Origin: Batillaria attramentaria
Taxonomy: Eukaryota > Mollusca > Gastropoda > Batillariidae
Reading direction: 5' to 3'
Assembly (NCBI GenBank): GCA_018292915.2
Contig: JACVVK020000034.1
Location: forward strand, 2,503,501-2,567,500
DNA: 64,000 nt
The notes under the pieces are model-generated. The model made no database searches, was not told where the DNA came from, and saw nothing but the letters and a program-made list of their open reading frames with translations. Each line of letters starts with the position of its first letter. Position 1 is the first letter of the stretch. This document shows positions 25,205-35,160 of this stretch, one piece after another. The translations under genes and the position numbers were made by a program.

Positions 25205-25292
25205 GAACCTGAGCATTATCATAAGCGGTGCTTGTTTATGCTCACTAACTGTTTCGAATTGTATTGCAATAAACCTGTTTAAACCAACTGAA
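25205..25292 (+). repeat. Dispersed repeat with polyadenylation-like 3' end
   Basis: The segment from CGAACCTGAGCATTATCATAAG through TTGTATTGCAATAAACC to TGTTTAAACCAA (given in pieces) matches 62617-62712 closely. The common end with AATAAA suggests a shared retroposon or LINE 3' end. No reverse transcriptase sequence is nearby. Confidence 0.55.
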
Positions 25293-25720
25293 TCGAAGTA
25301 CATGTAGCACCAAGACAAAATCCCCCTCCTTGACTTGCCCCCCCTTGTTATTATCTTGCCTTTGGTTCGCTGGGGGAGTCCACTCGGCGGTCACACGGCT
25401 GGCGGCTGGGGGAACAAGGCAGAAGAAATCGGGTGCAAAGGAGGTGTATTGGCAACAAATCTGCTCAACGCCCCATTAGCCCGATAAGCGACTAGACGAG
25501 GTCGCGCTGCACCCCTACAACTCCCCAGAAAGGTCCTCCAAAGCCACCATTGACGGCGCCGTTTGGCAGCGAGTCGCTAACTGAAGTTTGATGGCCCCGA
25601 GTTCCTTCGGCTATCGATCTGGGCTGACCTGGCGGTGATTTCCCGTGCTCTCGCCACTCATTATCGTCCCGTTCTTTACCTACTTCGCAATCACTCGCTC
25701 TTTCAAAGCGTCGTAAATTT

Positions 25721-25722
<2 letters not shown>
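25293..25722. other. No gene seen
   Basis: CpG-containing unique sequence without a recognisable ORF. Confidence 0.3.

Positions 25723-25760
<38 letters not shown>
25723..25760. repeat. (CT)n microsatellite
   Basis: About 19 CT units. Confidence 0.97.
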
Positions 25761-25762
<2 letters not shown>

Positions 25763-26689
25763 CGACCGGTGAAATACCACTGGATGGCGGCTGGGCGGTC
25801 AGGTCAGGTCTTTGGGACTGGCCAACAAAATAACCGCTGTTTAGGACGTCAGCGCGGGCCAGTTCGGAGCACTTGTCGCTCCCAGAAAGTTGACGTTTAG
25901 ATATCGATTCTGGGGGGAAAAGAATCGAAGTGCAACTGTCTCAGACGAGGTGGTCTGTCTGGTTTGATGGGTGGTCAATGAGCTTATATACAATCGCGAT
26001 GCTGATTTTACACTGACTCAGGAAGTTTTTGAGTGCCGTCATCAAGGTGCAAAAGTAATTCAAAAACTTGGCGCGTTGTTTGACGCGAGCAGTCGAAATG
26101 TCAAACTATCGTTGAGTCTGACAGAAACGAACAAATTCCAGGAAAGAGTGCAGGCACGTCGAAAGGCAAAAGGCAAAACTTGATGTCCTGAGAGTCCAAG
26201 CACGCTTCACAGAACAGCAAAAACAGAACAACGTCTTCAAGAAAACGGGATGATAAAAGCTGTGTCTTTGGTAATACATGTACCGTTTCGTCTTTGGTTT
26301 CAACCACGAAATAGGTCTTCGTTGCTTGCGTAAAGCCACAAATAACTAACTGCCTAACTGGTCTTTGGTCTCATTTCGCACCATCCCCTTTGTTGTATCG
26401 CTAGGGGTGGTTTGCGTAATGGACCAAGGATTCCTCGGCAACACCCGAAACCTGCAGCGTTTTAACAGTTAAATGACGCAACTGCTAGAATCAAACAAAG
26501 ACAACGGACACTGATGGGTGACAGACTTATTCTAAAATTAAGAACTCACAAAAAGACTCAGTTTGTCCACGTAGGCCGTTGCGAACACAAACATAACTTG
26601 AAAATCCTCTTGTAAGAAAGTTGTACATTTATACCCTACCGTTTGTATCTTCTTAGCTTGAAAACCTCTTCCTCACTCTTGTAGCAGGG
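25761..26689. other. No gene seen; AACT-type tail fragment
   Basis: At about 26333-26358, CCACAAATAACTAACTGCC resembles the sequence before the (AACT)n at 8893 and ACAAATAAGTAACTAACT at 12806, so three loci may share an element 3' end. No gene found. Confidence 0.3.
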
Positions 26690-26849
26690 GAGCCGGGGAT
26701 AGTCGATCAGGTAGATCGTTGGACTGTCAATGCTCGGATGGTGAGTTCGAATCCCAGCGGGATTTTGTGTTGTGCTGGCTTTTCCCTCGTTGCCCCGTCT
26801 TTGGCGTGGAAAAAAAATACGTCAAAAACCCTAAACAACCAAGCAAGCT
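26690..26849 (+). mobile_element. SINE-A copy, (AACC)-type tail, body deletion
   Basis: The head is complete (box B GTTCGAATCC near 26745-26754). After CCCCGTCTTTG the body jumps to GCGTGGAAAAAAAATACG, losing the GATATCACCC segment. The tail is CCTAAACAACCAAGC. Confidence 0.87.
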
Positions 26850-27203
26850 ATCATTCTTGCAGGTTGGTTGTTTAGCTGAGGTTTATCGTCCACGCCACAA
26901 CGAGGTGACTGCAGACGGCCCTAGGGGGCAGGTAATGGGGGATGGGGATAGCTACCCTAACTGCACAGTCCAGCTGGACACTTATTCAATCCAGTCAGAC
27001 TGCCAGGTCGGCCACATTTTATGTATCCTTGACTGTAATGAACAGGTTACACAAACAGATCCAGTTCACAGTCAGTGGAAGCGGGGCAACGTGAAAAAGG
27101 CCTGTACAAATTTTGGCCCTGTCGGGATTCGAACCCGGGACCTTTCGATCTCGAGTCTAACGCTCAAATCGTTGAGCCACCGACTCCCCCATCATTCTTG
27201 CAG
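26850..27203 (-). mobile_element. SINE-C, ~328-bp copy with 13-bp TSD
   Basis: The perfect duplication ATCATTCTTGCAG lies at 26850-26862 and 27191-27203. On minus, the head (box A GTGGCTCAACG, box B GGTTCGAATCC) is followed by CCAAAATTTGTACAGG and TTTTTCACGTTGCCCCG, related to the SINE-A body. About 200 bp of further sequence is unlike SINE-A, and the end is TAAACAACCAACC. A plus-strand frame (26719-27291) crosses both SINEs and is not a gene. Confidence 0.9.
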
Positions 27204-27883
27204 CCTTTCGTCTCCCTTCATAACATCCCCGGGGTGTAAATGGCCGGGTCAACATTCTTTAGATAAATCCGCCATGGCCGGTATCAGGTAATGTAATTTA
27301 GTGTTTGCGGGCAGGACTTAGCCTGCTTGCCCTTCGCTCGTTTTCTGCTGTCGTCCCCAATCAAGTAAATCCCCTTAATGGCCGTGTAACGCCACACGGA
27401 GCGAGCAGATCAAACGGTGACAATCTTATCCACACAGCGCTTTATCTAAATCCCCTATCCCCATGTTTGGAGGAACGTTGCACCTGCACATACAGTATAC
27501 GTGTGTGTCCGCTAAGGTAGATTCGATTCGTGGGTCGGCGTACGCTTTTTTTGTGATAGAATGAAGACGCTTTTGCAGATTCGTGGAATCATTAATTTGA
27601 GGTAAAAGCAAAACAGAACAAAACAAAACAACCTGTTAGAAAATATGAAGAGGAGGCAAGTTTAGTCACATTTACTTTCACGCCCAAATTCAAATTTAAT
27701 CTTCAGAAAGCGATATGCGATGTTACAACAGACAAAAGAGAGGCTGCACCCCGCTTCACTGCACTCGATCCTTGTTTTGATTTTTCCGTTTGTTCCTGCG
27801 AACAATTTATTATAGCCTCTGACGTTGAAACACTGCTGTGCACCTCGCAACAATAACAATAACAGCAGGAGCAGCTGTTGCTA
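27204..27883. other. No gene seen
   Basis: Unique sequence; nothing supported. Confidence 0.35.
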
Positions 27884-28140
27884 CTACTACTACTACTATT
27901 ACTACTACTACCTCCTCCTCCTACTACTACTACTACTGCTACAACTACTACTACTACTACTACTACTACTACCTCCTCCTCCTCCTCCTCCTACTACTAC
28001 TACTACTACTGCTGCTGCTACTACTACTACTGCTACTACTACTACTACTACTACTACCTCCTCCTCCTCCTCCTCCTCCTCCTACTACTACTACTACTAC
28101 TGCTGCTGCTACTACTACTACTGCTACTACTACTACCACT
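27884..28140. repeat. Trinucleotide array with higher-order duplication
   Basis: Blocks of (CTA)n, (CTC)n and (CTG)n alternate. The order ACTACCTCCTCC, then CTACTA, then CTGCTGCTG, then CTACTGCTACTA appears twice in succession (about 27959-28044 and 28045-28133), so a composite unit of roughly 85-90 bp was itself duplicated. All three frames stay open, giving poly-Tyr, poly-Leu/Pro and poly-Thr/Ser translations. Confidence 0.9.
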
Positions 28141-28828
28141 ACAATAACAACGACCAAAGTTTTGGCAACGACCGCATCCCAGTTCGCCTTTGGTCTATTT
28201 CCTCGTAAATGACTTTTCCCAAGGTTACCATTAATATTAACATTGTTCACCACTTTTAACGTTCATATTCCTCCATCGAGCGAAACGAGCCTACGCACCC
28301 TTCCCCCTAAAAACGTTCCTGATCTCTTTGTCCAGAGGAGCTCCAGATCAAATTATTTGCTCTTTAGAGCGTGCGAGCCTAATCTGGTATCTTAATGGGG
28401 TTTACCTAAACATGATACAAGTGTCCGAGATAACGTTTATGGGCGGTAATGGACGCGGCTAAAACGTATGAGAGATAATTGTGTAGGGGTTTATCGGAGC
28501 GGTGCATGTAAAGGATTTAAACAAAGACGGTGATCGTCCATCAAGGGATTCGGGCCCACCTGGCTTGTGTTCAATAAACTGCCTGGTCTTGTCGTGTAAG
28601 TAAGCTGGGTGTACATGTTTAGTTCAAAATTCAGTGTTTGGCTGTCTTTGGTCTAAAAGTACACCCTTGATTTTGCATTAAAAACGTTGTCTTTTAGTGT
28701 TGTCGGGTTTTTTGTGCTGAGTGGTGACTAATATTCGCGGTGATTTTTGTATTGTTGATTTAGGATTTTTGTTTGCTCGTTTTGTTGTTGTTTCGTGTAT
28801 TTTTTACGTTACGCAAAAGGGTACACCG
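28141..28828. other. No gene seen
   Basis: Unique sequence; no supported exon. Confidence 0.35.

Positions 28829-28858
<30 letters not shown>
28829..28858. repeat. (GTT)n microsatellite
   Basis: Ten GTT units. Confidence 0.95.
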
Positions 28859-28859
<1 letters not shown>

Positions 28860-28894
28860 CCGCTCTTTCTCACTGCGTGGAAGTCGGGTCAGAT

Positions 28895-29040
28895 CAACGG
28901 GTCTATAGAGCCTTGGACTCTCAGTGACAGGGTCTTGAAATGGGCTCCGGCTGTTCCGGTTATTGTGTTGGCTGTTGCTTCCTTGCTCCTGTCCGACCTT
29001 GATATCACCCTTATTTGGTAAAAACTAGCGTTAACCAAAC
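28895..29040 (+). mobile_element. SINE-A, degraded copy
   Basis: Recognisable pieces in order are TATAGAGCCTTGGACTCTCAGTG, GTGTTGGCTGTTGC (given in pieces), CCTTGATATCACCCTTAT and GCGTTAACC. Box B is destroyed (CTTGAAATGGGC), so the copy is old. Confidence 0.65.
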
Positions 29041-30928
29041 CACCGAGCTAACCGTCCCGTAAGATCCATCAAGAGAAAGTGCCATCGTCCACGCTTTTAT
29101 AGATATTCAGAACTCAAGTGTTATCCTCCACTGCATTACGTATCGTATGTTTTTGTTCCTTGTACACACAAGATGTGATTACTTGCAACGTTTGTGCTGG
29201 AAATCCCGACAACAGTTACTTAGAATAATCTGCTCAATTAATGCACATGGGCAAATAGCCGCACGGCGGGTAGAGGTCCCTTGATGTGCCCATCACAGAC
29301 AGTGTACCTCCAGGCCGAGCGCTGGGTGTTGGGTCTAGTTATGGGCCCAGCCTCTCCAGCGATCCCCTCGTGATCCCAAATGTATACAGACCACTGTGGG
29401 CAGAGCAGGTAAATTGAGCCGCTGCTGTGCCGCGGCCTGTATGATAATGCCAGGCTTCACAAGCACGTCCACAGCCACATTAATGCAGTCAGGCTTGTCC
29501 TGAGTTTGTTTTGTAAACAGCACCCGTCCCCTTTCCCCCTCCCCCACCCAGCACCCCGTCTCCCCCCCCCCCCCCCCCCGCCACTCTTACCCCTTCTTGC
29601 CTTTGTCGTGGTGGTCATCGCACACGTACTGGATTAGGTGAGTCCTGACTCAGCAAGGACGTCTAGCACCAGAAGAGATCTTGTTGGGTGTTGCTTGGTC
29701 GTTGAAAGGTTGCCTCCTGTCCTAATCTGAATTTTAGGTCCAAGTCAATGTTACCTTGGCCTAATGCGATTTCATCCAGGCTGTTTGCGTTGTCACCTGG
29801 ACTGCACTTATAGTACGCAGTTGCAGATTTCAAACCGCTTCTGCCTAATGCAGAAATGATTGGCAAAGAATACAGAAAACTGAAAATGGCCGATGATTTC
29901 CTTTGACTAGATGTATAGAACAACAACAACGAAACTGTATCTTTAAGTATGAAAACATCAGAAAATTAGTGTTGTCACGTAATAATAACTGATTTTATCA
30001 TTGCTGAATCTGAATATCCGTGGTGTCCTGTCAGTTCGTCGCTTGAGGTTTAATTGCTGTTTGCGGTTCTCTTTTTTTAAAACTCTCATCTTTTGTAAAT
30101 GTGCAGTCCACAAAAAGACAGCGCTAGCTTTGAGTTGACACAAAAAAACAGGTTTAACGGCAGTCGTGCCCACCTTTCAACTACTGCTGAAAATCGAGCT
30201 GCGTGTGCCTCACGGGGTCTGTGGTGTTCATAACATAACCGTCACTCATTACACAAAGTGTTTGAATATGAAAGTACACAGACATGGGGGTACTGTCTTT
30301 GACTCAGACTGCTCACGAACAGCCACAACGGCGTAGCTAATATTGACCCTCCACCCTATACCCCCCCTGGTCACAATAACCGTTACCCGGGCCACCGTTT
30401 AGGACAAACTACGGTTGTCCATTTTCGGGTGCTTGCCACGTTGATAACGTCACTCAAGGACCTTGTCTCGTCCGCTCTCAGTTTCACTTATTCCAATTAC
30501 TGCATGTTGAAAATTGCCGTCACAGGTAAACGCTCTTCCCCTCTTGAAAAGCGGGCAATTCTCATAAAGTTGACTTCTGGAAGTGTAGACTTTATTTGTG
30601 CTCTTTGAAGGGCGGAGAAAAGTGCTGAGTGCTAAACTGAGAGGATTAGTGTGAATGTATGGGAACCGAAGCGGCGCCTAGGAGTAGGAGAGAGTATGTC
30701 ATGCAACACATTCACTTACCGACCTTGTGAGAAGAATCTACACAGACTAGGACTGTGAGAAAACCACTGAAGGATGTAGAAGACATGTAACTTATATGGA
30801 GCGTGACACAACTAATTCAGAACGGCGCCAGTCTTGGCTTGGACTGTCAGAATGGTTTGGTTTTGCGGTCAGCGAAATGTCCTACAATGGTCTTGTCTTA
30901 GAATAGAAGAGCGTACGATCTATAGTGA
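29041..30928. other. No gene seen; poly(C) at 29562-29579
   Basis: Unique sequence with one C homopolymer. Minus-strand frames at 29335-29547 and 29663-29929 have no recognisable domain. Confidence 0.4.
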
Positions 30929-31070
30929 CTTGGGGGGGGGGGGGGAGGGTAACGTCCGTTTCCTTCGCATGAGGTTGATGTCAAAGAGGGGACAATAGAA
31001 TGACTTTGTTTGCTCCTACAACTCGTCCCACATGTTCCGAGCAATGCCAGTCCATTACTGTACTAGTTCG
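30929..31070 (-). mobile_element. SINE-A, degraded copy with G-run
   Basis: After a G-run (C-rich tail on minus), plus-strand AACGTCCGTTTCCTTCGCATG, GTTGATGTCAAAGAGGGGACA and GCTCCTACAACTCG mirror the SINE-A body and start of head (motifs in pieces). Box B is lost. Confidence 0.6.
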
Positions 31071-31186
31071 GGTATGGTCTAGGACAAAATTGCCATATAC
31101 AGCATCTGAAAAACAAAACAGCAAAACTGAATAGCAAAACACAGTGTCAGATCCTATCTCGAGCACTGACAACCGAAAATCGTACC

Positions 31187-31376
31187 GGGGAGCCGGGATA
31201 GCCGAATCCAGTGGTAGAGCGTTGGACTTTTAATGCTCTGTACTGTTCATTGAGTTCGAATCCCGACTGCGGGCAAAATATTTGTGCCGACCTTTTTCTT
31301 GTTGCCCCGTTTTTGATATCAGCCATACGTGGTGAAAAAAGGACGTTAACAATCCCCCACCCCCCAATCCCCCACC
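31187..31376 (+). mobile_element. SINE-A copy with insertions in the head
   Basis: Box A TAGCCGAATCCAGTGG contains an extra CCAG, and the variable region is expanded (GCTCTGTACTGTTCATTG). Box B GTTCGAATCC and the body are intact; the tail is rich in CCCCCA. A possible short target repeat CGTACC at 31181-31186 recurs at 31425-31430. Confidence 0.88.
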
Positions 31377-31415
31377 CCCCATTCCCCCCCCCCCCCCCCC
31401 ACCACCACCACCCGC
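31377..31415. repeat. Poly(C) and (CAC)n tract
   Basis: About 17 C residues followed by CACCACCACCACC, continuous with the tail of the preceding SINE and probably grown from it. Confidence 0.85.
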
Positions 31416-32242
31416 TCCGAACACCGTACCAACTCTGGCATGATACAGGAAACGGTGGCCAAATACATCATCAGAATAGCAACATTTAAAAAAAATGGCA
31501 TCTGAATAACAAACTTGCAAGTCTGAGTAGGAAACGACCGACAGAGACAGAGAGGTCAGATCCCTAAAGTGCTTCATGCTGATATAGTAACAGCAGTTCT
31601 TGAGATAATTATGACAAAGATGAACAGCCATGTCCACACATCCACGCCGTGACTCCTCTATTCTACCATCACACGTTGTCGGACTGTGTGTGGACGAGGT
31701 ACACTCAATCAGACCTGTAATCCACGCTCACACACATTCGGCACTTCTTGCTCTTTCATCTCAAAGCCGTGCGAGCTGAAACTCATCTCTCTTTAGAGAG
31801 GTCTCGGCCGTTTCAACTTCTGTCTTCAGTTGAATCCACCCGCAGATGTCGGTACCTTCAACGTCTCCACAGCGGTGCCATTAGTTACTTTCAGTTTGTC
31901 AGTGACTCGTCGCTATTTGTGCTTATCGTGCTTTGATGTGTCCACTCAAGCGCGTCTCGATCAAAAACTGATAAACTGTTTAACAATACAAGGTGTTTGG
32001 GTCTCAGCTTGGTGTGTTCAGCAAGTCGTGGCATGCTGGTAAGCTGGTAGACCGTTAGTCCAACAAGAATGCTGTCTGAGGTTCTCTGGTCAGGATCGTC
32101 AGTTTTCTGACGAGCTCTGTTGCAGCAGAAAGGAGTGATGATTATGATGAATGGTCATTTGTAGGGCGCAGCAAAATCTTTCATGCTGATCGCATGCTAA
32201 AGTCGCTTTGTTTCCTTCTTTCTTTCTTACTTTTTTTTTTCT
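31416..32242. other. No gene seen
   Basis: Unique sequence; nothing supported. Confidence 0.35.
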
Positions 32243-32284
32243 TTTGGGGGGGGGGGGGGGGGCGCAAATGAAAAAAAAAAAACT
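32243..32284. repeat. G-run and A-run
   Basis: Eighteen or so G residues, then GCGCAAATG, then an A-run. Homopolymer lengths are likely assembly-sensitive. Confidence 0.9.
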
Positions 32285-32359
32285 GAGAGAAGAGTTGCTT
32301 CTTGAGTTGCCACGAGTTTCAACCGTGAACTATTTACTACGGTCCGCAAACTGAAGTTT

Positions 32360-32525
32360 TAGCCTCTCGTTGTCGATGTCAATGCTCGGGGTGATGGGTT
32401 CGAACCTCAGGCGGCTAGGAGCTCTAAATTTGTGCTGGATTTTCCCTCGTTGCGCCGTCTTTAGTGTCACCCTTATGTGGTGGAAAAAGGACGTTACCCG
32501 CAAACCAACCAACCAACCAAAATCT
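32360..32525 (+). mobile_element. SINE-A, 5'-truncated, (AACC)n tail class
   Basis: Starts in the variable region (GTCAATGCTCGGGG), has box B GTTCGAACC, inserted CTAGGAGCTC, body TTTGTGCTGGATTTTCC ... GGACGTTACC, and tail AAACCAACCAACCAACC. Confidence 0.85.
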
Positions 32526-32960
32526 AAAACCAAAATCTAAACGGAAGCGGACTCAAAAGCTAAAGCTGGAGGGTTCAAATCCCGGTAGACCCAAAACCTT
32601 GACCAGACCCCCCTCTTTGAAACCGCCTTCGTGGTGGGCGAGAAACGCTGGACCTAAACATTACAACAACAAAACTACATGAACCCCTAAAAGGGTTATT
32701 TTCATGTTCCACTCCTCTCACAGTTACATGAACCGTATGTTGTCGTTACCGTGTAGCCGTGAACATGGGAGCGGGCAGGCAAACAAACACGCCGGGGACT
32801 GTGCGCGTGTGAAGGCGTTGTCTTCACGCAGTTAACCTTAGTGGCCGAGTGCAAGTGAACACCTTGACACCATAAACTGAACTTGTTTTAAATGGAGAAT
32901 CATAAAAAACCAATATAACGCCCTTGTTTTAAATGTTATATACTATCCTTGCACAAAAAC

Positions 32961-32962
<2 letters not shown>
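32526..32962. other. No gene seen
   Basis: Unique sequence; nothing supported. Confidence 0.3.
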
Positions 32963-33048
<86 letters not shown>

Positions 33049-33081
33049 CGTGTGTGTATGTGTGTGTGTGTGTGTGTGTGT
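32963..33081. repeat. (GT)n microsatellite
   Basis: About 58 GT units with GCGCG and GTATG interruptions near 33039-33060. It lies directly upstream of the next SINE's target duplication. Confidence 0.97.
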
Positions 33082-33300
33082 TCCCTCCAGTTCCTCGGGG
33101 AGCCGGGATGGCCGAATGGTGAAGCGTTGGACTCTCAATGCTCGGGTTGCGAGTTCGAATCCCGGCTGAGACCAGATATTTGTGCTGGCCTTTTTTTTTT
33201 CTCGTTGCCCCGTCGTCTTTGATATCACCCTTACGCGGTGGAAAAGGACGTTAAATTCCCAAACACCCACCCCAACCCAACCCACTCCCTCCAGTGCCTC
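33082..33300 (+). mobile_element. SINE-A full-length with 15-bp TSD
   Basis: TCCCTCCAGTTCCTC (33082-33096) and TCCCTCCAGTGCCTC (33286-33300) differ at one base. The element has box A TGGCCGAATGG, box B GTTCGAATCC, an expanded T run, GTCGTC duplication in the body and GGACGTTAAATTCCC end. Confidence 0.95.
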
Positions 33301-33592
33301 AGTGAGGTTGGAAGTCATTTCACGCACCATCCCCAGGTTTTGAACTTTGAAGTCAGCCGCATAAAACTGCGCCCAGTTCCTTTTAGACGGTTCGCCGCGC
33401 ATAACTCTGGTGTCTCTCTCACGTACAGCACGTGCCCTAGGGACCCTGGCGGCCGCACACACTGACGACAGGGTGCATGCTGCTGCACCCTCTCCATTTC
33501 CTGTTGTTCCCCCCAGTGCCCCCTTTGTCTTTTCATTCGAGGACAAAGTCTGAAGCAGCCATACTGTCGTGAGAGCGTGTTTGGATGAACGT
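33301..33592. other. No gene seen
   Basis: Unique sequence; the minus frame here continues into the microsatellite and is not a gene. Confidence 0.3.
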
Positions 33593-33775
33593 GATTACAA
33601 ATCGGTCGTCTTCGTTCTATTTCACTCTGCGGAAAAGACCTAAGCGTCTGTTTGATCCATGGCGCTTAGCCCCTTTTTCCAGGAGACGTGATTACAAATC
33701 ATCGTTCCATCGTCGTTTGCAAACAGGGCCTAAGCGTCTGGCGAATCCATTGCGCTTAGGCCATTTTTGCATATA
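33593..33775. repeat. Two snap-back elements in tandem (copies B1, B2)
   Basis: The flank GATTACAAATC recurs at 33593 and 33690, a 97-bp period. B1 has GACCTAAGCG and GCGCTTAGCCCC arms (33637-33672). B2 has AGGGCCTAAGCG (33725-33736) and GCGCTTAGGCC (33752-33762). Loops are TCTGTTTGATCCATG and TCTGGCGAATCCATT. Since the flank is duplicated too, segmental duplication explains the pair better than two insertions. Confidence 0.8.
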
Positions 33776-34584
33776 ACTGTAGCGTTGAAGTGGACTGGTG
33801 TGGTTAATGCTGATTGGATTTTGTCCGTTGTTTGAGTTGTGTTTGAACACTGACGCATGGGACAGGTTAGTCAGTCTGCCATCTTCAACTTTTATGCGCA
33901 GTTTGTCTTCATTGTTGTTGTATTTTAACTCCTGCTATGTCGCCCTCTTGGTGCACTCGCAGAGAAGACACGGGATACAACAGAATACAACTCCAATACT
34001 TTGTTCACAGAAGATGCGTGGAGAACAAATTCATAAAAGAAGAAGAACACAGAATACTGTGCAGGGCTGCTTAAATACTAAACAGGTCAGATCTAGAACA
34101 TTCCTCAACTTACTGGCAAGTTCGAAATCGTTCCATGACGTTACTGCACCAGCATGTTCTGGGATGGTCTAGAAATTTCCATCGAAATGCAGTGGCTTTT
34201 CGCGATCTCTACAACAATTGTTTACGTCATTGTTGTGACCTTCAGTCAGTATTTTGGCTGGGTGTTCGGCATTCTATGGTTTCTTGTTAGTAGTGGTTAT
34301 TTTGAAAGATCTAGGATTGCCAGTCTGGGGCCTAAGGCATGGGACCAGCCTAAACCCGCAGGCCCGGCCTAAATTCATAGTCTCAGACTATATGTTGTGA
34401 GCTCGAAAACCGGCTGAGAGACAAAGCGTTGTGCTAGCTTGTTTTATTATCATTTCCCTCTTATAATTATTTGTGACATTCCCTTCTCTCGTTTTCCTCG
34501 CATATGGACACTTTTTAACGACACCAATGTTACTGTAATATGTCCCGGTTCACTATTGTGGCGGGGCGTTAAGCTCAAGATCAA
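33776..34584. other. No gene seen
   Basis: The 34154-34372 plus frame is hydrophobic (a transmembrane-like stretch LFAISTTIVYVIVVTF) but has no family match I know. A degraded SINE-like stretch may lie at 34378-34590 (GTGAGCTCGAAAACCGGCTG ... GGGGCGTTAAGC). Confidence 0.35.
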
Positions 34585-34700
34585 GGCATGTTATGTTATG
34601 TTGTGTTGTGTTGTGTTGTGTTGTGTTGTGTTGTGTTAATGGTTATGTTAATGGTTACGTTTATGGTTAGGTTAGGTTAGGTTAGGTTTGGTTTGGTTTT
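34585..34700. repeat. Pentanucleotide (GTTGT)n / (GGTTA)n array
   Basis: About eight GTTGT-type units, then ATGGTTATGTTA variants, then four GGTTA units and GGTTT units. Related pentamers seem to have evolved stepwise. Confidence 0.9.
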
Positions 34701-35108
34701 TCCGCTACCCCATAGACGTCTCCTCAAGCTGTAGATAAAATGTGCTATATTTCCAACAGCGAGGGCTATACTCGTAGTACTGTGCGGCCCATTTGCAGAA
34801 CCCTTGGATGTCCGGTCTCCCTATACTAGTGTGGTGTAGGTCTTTTAAGTTAAGAAGCCCGCGCGTTTACCTTCTCTTCGGGTTTAATAATGCATATCAT
34901 CTGCATACACAGGAAGTCGGCGCGGCCACAAAACAGACGTGGTAAGAAGCGTTTAACGCCAGTTTGAAGTGTCGTCTAGATGGCCAGCTAATTGAACGTC
35001 TGGCCCCAAGGTTTGCAAGGCCGTGATCTCTAGATCGCTTCCAGGTTGATGGAAGACGTTCCCAAATCTGATTTACAGATACAAGCGATCAGTTAGTGGG
35101 GAGTAAGG
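34701..35108. other. No gene seen
   Basis: Unique sequence; nothing supported. Confidence 0.3.
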
Positions 35109-35160
35109 GGGCGGGGGGGGGGGGGGTGGAGCGAGTGTGTGTGTGTGTGGGGGGGGGGTG
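35109..35160. repeat. G-rich tract with (GT)n
   Basis: GGGGGCGGGGG-type runs, (GT)7 and a second G-run on the plus strand, a G-quadruplex candidate. Confidence 0.85.

Noticed and set aside
26719..27291. Plus-strand frame of 190 codons
   Set aside because: It crosses a SINE-A tail, a SINE-C and both copies of the SINE-C target duplication, so it is not a gene.
32933..33546. Long minus-strand frame of about 205 codons
   Set aside because: It reads through a (GT)n microsatellite and a SINE-A; the composition is explained entirely by those repeats.
34154..34372. Hydrophobic 72-codon frame
   Set aside because: A single membrane-like stretch with no homology, no start context and a degraded repeat just downstream.
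34660..34690. Telomere-like GGTTA units (also GGGTTAG near 10374 and CCCTAACCC-like at 42076)
   Set aside because: Only a few imperfect units of differing period, next to related pentamers; not a telomeric array.
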